NCBI RefSeq assembly: GCF_001936575.1
Contig: NZ_MSMP01000038.1
Location: 1-46,486, forward strand
Direction of reading: 5' to 3'
Length of the DNA stretch: 46,486 bases
Source of the DNA: Tenacibaculum agarivorans
Lineage (GTDB): Bacteria; Bacteroidota; Bacteroidia; Flavobacteriales; Flavobacteriaceae
Positions 43,501 to 46,486 of the stretch are shown in pieces. The notes beneath the pieces were generated by a model. It was not told the DNA's origin. It did not search any database and saw nothing but the letters and a program-made list of their open reading frames with translations. The translations under genes were made by a program, and so were the position numbers. Position 1 is the first letter of the stretch; every line of letters starts with the position of its first letter.

Positions 43501-43963
43501 TTCTTTTATTATCGAAGAATTGACTGATTTAGTAGAAGAAGCTGTATTAACTGAGTTTGATAGAATCACTGAGCGTGGCGGAGTTTTAGGGGCAATGGAA
43601 ACCATGTACCAGCGTTCTAAAATTCAAGAAGAGAGTTTATATTATGAAACTTTAAAACATACAGGTGAATTCCCAATTATTGGTGTAAACACCTTCTTAA
43701 GCTCTAAAGGTTCTCCAACCGTAACTCCTCAAGAAGTTATTAGAGCAACTGAAGAGGAAAAATTATTCCAAATTAAGACCAAAGAAAATTTAAATGAAGC
43801 GAATGCTGCTAAAGTCGCTGAAGAATTATCTAAGATTCAAACTGCTGCAGTTCAAAATGAGAATATTTTCGAAAAATTAATGGAAGCCTCAAAAGTGTGT
43901 TCATTAGGACAAATTACTTCTGCTTTATTTGAAGTTGGAGGACAATACAGAAGAAATATGTAA
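40538..43963 (+). CDS. icmF: fused isobutyryl-CoA mutase (IcmF)
   Basis: 1141 aa. One chain carries a B12-binding domain (His25 in DGHDAAIN is the axial ligand of the DxHxxG-type motif), a MeaI-like G-protein chaperone domain (P-loop GTGGAGKS at 203-210, NKFD at 343-346), and the acyl-CoA mutase barrel from about 555. It interconverts isobutyryl- and n-butyryl-CoA (and related acyl-CoAs). The mutase active-site segment has Phe590 (LYPFKRTGEDPTRMFAGEGG), where methylmalonyl-CoA mutase has Tyr; this favours IcmF over MCM. Cytoplasmic. Monocistronic, with a strong terminator. Confidence 0.95.
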   Translation: MEQIAPYKPKHKVRIVTAASLFDGHDAAINIMRRIIQSTGVEVIHLGHDRSVEEVVNCAIQEDANAIAMTSYQGGHNEYFKYMYDLLKEKGAGHIKIFGGGGGVILPEEIKELMDYGITRIYSPDDGREMGLQGMINDLVKQSDFAIGDVLNGEVNHLADKQIGSIARVISSAENFPEVSKETMDVIHKKNETSKTPVLGITGTGGAGKSSLVDELVRRFLIDFPEKTIGLISVDPSKRKTGGALLGDRIRMNAINNERVYMRSLATRQSNLALSKYVNEAVEVLKAAEFDLIILETSGIGQSDTEIIEHSDASLYVMTPEFGAATQLEKIDMLDFADLVAINKFDKRGALDALRDVKKQYMRNNNLWDIPMDKMPVFGTIASQFNDPGMNSLYKAIMDKVVEKTGADLQSTFEITKEMSEKIFVIPPARTRYLSEIAENNRAYDKKANEQEKVAQKLYGIFKTIESVSESTVELDKSGIEETSLQKTDDNSDFLKLLVAEFDRVKMNLDPYNWEIILNWATKVQKYKDPIYTFKVRDKEIKIETHTKSLSHSDIPKVALPKYQAWGDLLRWNLQENVPGEFPYTSGLYPFKRTGEDPTRMFAGEGGPERTNRRFHYVSLGMPAKRLSTAFDSVTLYGNDPGHRPDIYGKIGNAGVSICCLDDAKKLYSGFDLSHAMTSVSMTINGPAPMLLGFFMNAAIDQNCEKYIREHGLEGEVEAKLAALYDSKGIDRPKYNGDLPEGNDGLGLLLLGITGDQVLPANVYAEIKTNTLSQVRGTVQADILKEDQAQNTCIFSTEFALRLMGDVQEYFIEKNVRNFYSVSISGYHIAEAGANPITQLALTLANGFTYVEYYLSRGMDINKFGPNLSFFFSNGIDPEYAVIGRVARKIWSKALKYKYGANARAQMLKYHIQTSGRSLHAQEIDFNDIRTTLQALYAIYDNCNSLHTNAYDEAITTPTEESVRRAMAIQLIINKELGLAKNENPIQGSFIIEELTDLVEEAVLTEFDRITERGGVLGAMETMYQRSKIQEESLYYETLKHTGEFPIIGVNTFLSSKGSPTVTPQEVIRATEEEKLFQIKTKENLNEANAAKVAEELSKIQTAAVQNENIFEKLMEASKVCSLGQITSALFEVGGQYRRNM

Positions 43964-44021
43964 TTCATTTTGAAGTACAAATTACGAATTGGAAATTTTC
44001 TTTTTTGTACTATATAATACT

Positions 44022-44070
44022 AAGGCAGTTAGAAAAGAGTATACATACTACTTTTTTGACTGTCTTTTTA
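44022..44070 (+). terminator. terminator after icmF
   Basis: A long imperfect stem (44022-44041 with 44046-44066, including GGCAGTT / GACTGTC) followed by TTTTT. It touches the stop codon of the convergent Zn-ribbon gene. Confidence 0.8.
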
Positions 44071-44451
44071 TTTCTCCATATAATCTTGCCATTGAATTAA
44101 AACATATTTTTCAATGTTTCTTTCTTTTCTTTTTATGAAGCCGAACTCATATACAAAAAGATATACTTCGCCTTTTTTATTTTTCCAATAGTGCGTAAAA
44201 AAGTTGGGATTAAATCCATCATCCAATAAAGTTTTAGTACGTATTGTAGATTTTCCAGATTTATTATACTGTTTCAATAATTTCCTGTTTAGTTTTAACT
44301 GATTATCTACTCTATTATAGAAATTAGAAGGGTTTTGTTTTGATTGCTGATATTGATAAGAACTCTTGCAATGCACATCACAAAATTTTTTATCTGATCT
44401 ACCTTCTAGATATTTATTACACGATAAGCATCGTCTTCTTTTCAATTCCAT
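44068..44451 (-). CDS. Zn-ribbon protein next to the recombinase
   Basis: 127 aa. An N-terminal zinc ribbon (Cys8, Cys11, Cys24, Cys28: RCLSCNKYLEGRSDKKFCDV) is followed by a basic region (about 30-75) and a beta-rich tail with VYLFVYEFGFIKRKERN. Likely a nucleic-acid-binding protein; I recall similar small Zn-ribbon proteins as widespread in Flavobacteriaceae. Divergent from the tyrosine recombinase gene across a 71-nt region with palindromes. Confidence 0.7.
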   Translation of the reverse strand: MELKRRRCLSCNKYLEGRSDKKFCDVHCKSSYQYQQSKQNPSNFYNRVDNQLKLNRKLLKQYNKSGKSTIRTKTLLDDGFNPNFFTHYWKNKKGEVYLFVYEFGFIKRKERNIEKYVLIQWQDYMEK

Positions 44452-44456
44452 AGTAA

Positions 44457-44490
44457 TATATTATTCGAATAATATACGTATAATATTCAA
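44457..44490. promoter_or_regulatory. overlapping palindromes between the Zn-ribbon and recombinase genes
   Basis: TATATTATTCGAATAATATA (44457-44476) is a perfect 20-bp palindrome. It overlaps a second, imperfect one centred on ACGT (GAATAATATACGTATAATATTC spans 22 bp, two mismatched positions). A plausible shared operator for the divergent genes, or a recombinase-binding region. Confidence 0.45.
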
Positions 44491-44522
44491 CTACCAAAAA
44501 GCAGTCTTCTATTTTTGATATT

Positions 44523-45653
44523 ATGAAAATGAATAGATCTATTACATTAAAACACTTACTTATTGACAACATAAAATTTATTGGGCTTAAATTTCAATCA
44601 GATAAAATTCTTAACAGCTTAGTAAAAGAACTTCCTTCAGTTCAATGGTCTAAAGAGTTCCACATGTATTACATTTTAAACGATAAAAAAAATTTAAATA
44701 TAATTTTTAATTTATTTAGAGGGGTAGCTTGGGTAAATACCAATTATTTTTTTGAAAAGTCTAATTCTAAAAATTTAGACGAAAAGCTTGATATTTCTTG
44801 GTTTAGAAAAAGAAAAAAAGCAGAAAAATATAAATACTGCCCAGATAGTTACTTGAACAAACTAGAAATAAAAAAATATGCCAACAACACAATCAAAACG
44901 TATGTAGCTTGTTTTGAGAAATTTATGAATTATTTTTTTAGCAAGCACATAGATGATTTAAATGAAAACGACATTAGAGACTACTTAATGTACTTAGTTC
45001 AAAATAATTCTTCAAATTCATACATTAATCAAAGCATTAATGCTATTAAATTTTATTATGAAATAGTTTTAGGCTTACCTAATAGATTTTATAATATTGA
45101 ACGCCCTAGAAAAGAAAAAAAACTTCCTGTTATTTTATCTAAACAAGAAGCTAAACTACTCATTTCTGTTACCAAAAATATCAAACATAAATGTATTATA
45201 GCATTACTCTACTCTTCTGGACTTCGTCGTAATGAGCTTATAAATTTAAAAATACAAGACATTGATAGTAAAAGAATGGTTATTAAAGTGAATGATGCAA
45301 AAGGCAATAAAGATCGGTATACGCTTTTGGCTGATTCTATTTTAAATGATTTAAGAGAATATTATAAAATATTTACTCCTAAAACATATTTATTTGAAGG
45401 ACAAAAAGGAAATAAATATAGTGCCTCTAGTATTGCTAACATTATTACTAATGCAGCTAAAAAAGCTAAAATAAATAAAAAAGTTACTCCACATACTTTA
45501 AGACATAGTTTTGCCACGCATTTGTTAGAAAATGGAACTGATTTAAGATACATACAAGTTTTATTGGGACATAATTCCTCAAAAACTACCGAAATTTACA
45601 CACACGTTGCTACTAATAATTTTGGCAGTATTAAAAACCCTCTAGATTTATAA
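44523..45653 (+). CDS. tyrosine recombinase (integron-integrase/XerC-like)
   Basis: 376 aa. A family-specific N-terminal domain (about 1-95, unlike the SAM-like arm of phage integrases) is followed by a SAM-like core-binding domain (about 105-190) and the catalytic domain. Arg235 (SGLRRNEL), the Lys in AKGNKDR (Lys260/263), His324-x-x-Arg327 (TPHTLRHSFATHLL), His350 (LLGHNSSKTTEI) and nucleophile Tyr359 (IYTHVA) are all present, so it should be active. It does not show the extra helix typical of IntI. It ends SIKNPLDL, as in a Bacteroidota subgroup I recall as lying beside hypervariable, cassette-like genes. The putative recombination core lies 61 nt downstream. Confidence 0.9.
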   Translation: MKMNRSITLKHLLIDNIKFIGLKFQSDKILNSLVKELPSVQWSKEFHMYYILNDKKNLNIIFNLFRGVAWVNTNYFFEKSNSKNLDEKLDISWFRKRKKAEKYKYCPDSYLNKLEIKKYANNTIKTYVACFEKFMNYFFSKHIDDLNENDIRDYLMYLVQNNSSNSYINQSINAIKFYYEIVLGLPNRFYNIERPRKEKKLPVILSKQEAKLLISVTKNIKHKCIIALLYSSGLRRNELINLKIQDIDSKRMVIKVNDAKGNKDRYTLLADSILNDLREYYKIFTPKTYLFEGQKGNKYSASSIANIITNAAKKAKINKKVTPHTLRHSFATHLLENGTDLRYIQVLLGHNSSKTTEIYTHVATNNFGSIKNPLDL

Positions 45654-45684
45654 AATTTATAGTATTTTAGTTAATAATATAGTT

Positions 45685-45710
45685 GGAATAAACACAATTG
45701 TGTTTATTCC
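45685..45710. repeat. 26-bp perfect palindrome beside the recombination core
   Basis: GGAATAAACACAA (45685-45697) and its exact complement TTGTGTTTATTCC (45698-45710), no spacer. It may serve as a terminator for the recombinase gene (few T residues follow) and/or as part of the attachment site. Confidence 0.6.
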
Positions 45711-45727
45711 TACGTTGTAGGTAATTG
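45709..45727. repeat. putative attachment-site core, left copy
   Basis: CCTAC-GTT-GTAGG (45709-45721) is itself an inverted repeat around GTT, and GTTGTAGGTA (45714-45723) recurs inverted at 46473-46482. It sits 61 nt after the recombinase stop and 46 nt before the next ORF. Confidence 0.5.
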
Positions 45728-45759
45728 TGTAAACTATGTATCTTAACAAACATTAAAAA

Positions 45760-46467
45760 ATGAGATATAAAAAAATTGATATTAAATATTGGACTTATCC
45801 TGATGGAGATGACTTTAAGGATATCAATGAATTTGTAAAAGACGTTGACCAAGATTACCTATTGACATTAAGTAAAAAAAGGACTGATGCTTGTGGTGGT
45901 GGACTTTATGATTTTATTATAAATATTACCGAGGATATTTCTTTACTTGAATTAGCTAAAAGTTATACGGAAGACGGTGTAAAAATCGTAATTGGATACT
46001 CTCTGAAAAAAATATTTGATTCGACTAAATCTCTTTTTGAGAAAAATAAAGAGTTCAATCCGTCAATCAAGGAATTAATTATTGACTACAAGGATTGTAA
46101 GGTTAGAGTCTATAATATTTACGAAAACGGAATTGAGAATTGCTTTGACGAAATAATAGAGCAACTCTGTATTTTAAGATTAAGTGATAAAAAATTCTTA
46201 AAAAAAATAAAGACAATTCATTTACCAATTTTCAATCACAAGGATTGGTATAAAATATGTGATTATAGAGTCCTTTTAAATGTTGATGAACCTCTAACAA
46301 AATTGACTAAAAAGGACTTCTTCAATTATTGGGGAATATCAAAGAAAAAGAATAATTACATATATGATGTAAAGAATAAAAAAGTATTCAAACAGAAATT
46401 TTATACTCAAAAAACTTATGACAAACTATTTGAGAAAGCTTTTAAGGAAGGGAAATTAAATGGTTAG
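45760..46467 (+). CDS. cassette-like gene of unknown function
   Basis: 235 aa, cytoplasmic, with no recognised family. It begins MRYKKIDIKYWTYPDGDDFK and ends FEKAFKEGKLNG; it has a GGGLYDFI block and a charged, helix-rich C-terminal half. No catalytic motif stands out. The whole gene fills the space between the left core and the inverted right core, with the stop only 5 to 8 nt before the latter, the compact arrangement of gene cassettes. Its codon use is as AT-rich as its neighbours. Confidence 0.6.
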   Translation: MRYKKIDIKYWTYPDGDDFKDINEFVKDVDQDYLLTLSKKRTDACGGGLYDFIINITEDISLLELAKSYTEDGVKIVIGYSLKKIFDSTKSLFEKNKEFNPSIKELIIDYKDCKVRVYNIYENGIENCFDEIIEQLCILRLSDKKFLKKIKTIHLPIFNHKDWYKICDYRVLLNVDEPLTKLTKKDFFNYWGISKKKNNYIYDVKNKKVFKQKFYTQKTYDKLFEKAFKEGKLNG

Positions 46468-46472
46468 AAAAC

Positions 46473-46482
46473 TACCTACAAC
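46473..46482. repeat. putative attachment-site core, inverted right copy
   Basis: TACCTACAAC is the exact complement of GTTGTAGGTA at 45714-45723. It follows the stop of the 235-aa gene. The window ends 4 nt later, so the rest of this site is not visible. Confidence 0.5.
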
Positions 46483-46486
46483 ACTA

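Noticed and set aside
45714..45721. Classical integron attI/attC core
   Set aside because: GTTGTAG does not fit GTTRRRY (T at position 5), and the recombinase lacks the IntI-specific insertion, so I call it integron-like only.
45667..45852. Minus-strand ORF across the recombination core
   Set aside because: It overlaps the palindrome and the start of the 235-aa gene, and its composition is Ile/Phe-rich as expected from AT-rich noise.

Overview
The window looks like a chromosome segment from a marine-type member of the Flavobacteriaceae (Bacteroidota). The evidence is low GC, a tmRNA whose tag reads GENNYALAA, type IX secretion (T9SS) C-terminal sorting domains, promoters of the TTG-N18/19-TAnnTTTG type, SPII lipoproteins with acidic residues after the cysteine, and many Bacteroidota-typical families (DUF4197, DUF4136, DUF4846, DUF5522, DUF1361, IcmF). 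I cannot fix the genus from sequence alone.

Layout. 0.4-2.0 kb: a small lipoprotein and a membrane protein in overlapping frames, then a LuxR-type response regulator. 2.3-2.7 kb: ssrA. 2.9-5.0 kb: an AlaDH/LKR-family dehydrogenase and two small conserved genes. 5.1-9.6 kb: an outer-membrane barrel, a DUF1361 protein, and the creD locus with its winged-helix regulator. That locus carries two matching palindromic operators and a 160-bp MITE-like element in the creD leader. 9.6-14.9 kb: DUF1801, a tandem pair of secreted transglutaminase-fold proteins, DUF4846, and kdsA. 14.9-20.4 kb: four secreted or surface lipoprotein peptidases (M28, S8, M57, M43). 20.4-21.8 kb: a protein-free stretch with a tandem array of four repeat units. 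21.8-26.1 kb: the tpiA-prmA-clpS operon and a TlpA-like pair behind a DppB-type permease. 26.3-29.0 kb: pyrF, a BtuF-like protein and small conserved genes. 29.3-36.2 kb: two giant T9SS cargo proteins (YadA-head/S74 fibre and Asp-box propeller). 36.4-38.5 kb: a DUF4136 lipoprotein and a calpain-like C2 protease. 38.5-39.4 kb: non-coding with a dispersed repeat. 39.4-44.0 kb: an HExxH protein, an M15 DD-peptidase and icmF. 44.1 kb to the end: a Zn-ribbon protein, a tyrosine recombinase, and one gene bounded by inverted copies of a recombination-like core.

The two strongest leads are these. First, 20.68-21.75 kb holds four tandem minus-strand units. Each has a GTGAC-N15-GTGTC box, a non-coding AT-rich body, a conserved 3' module and an intrinsic terminator. 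They look like a family of co-regulated small RNAs. A fifth copy of the same box lies just upstream of the DUF4197 lipoprotein gene. Second, at the right end a tyrosine recombinase is followed by a single-ORF unit bounded by GTTGTAGGTA and its inverted copy TACCTACAAC. This resembles the first cassette of an integron-like array, and the array would continue beyond the window.

All functional statements rest on reading motifs by eye. No database search or folding program was run.
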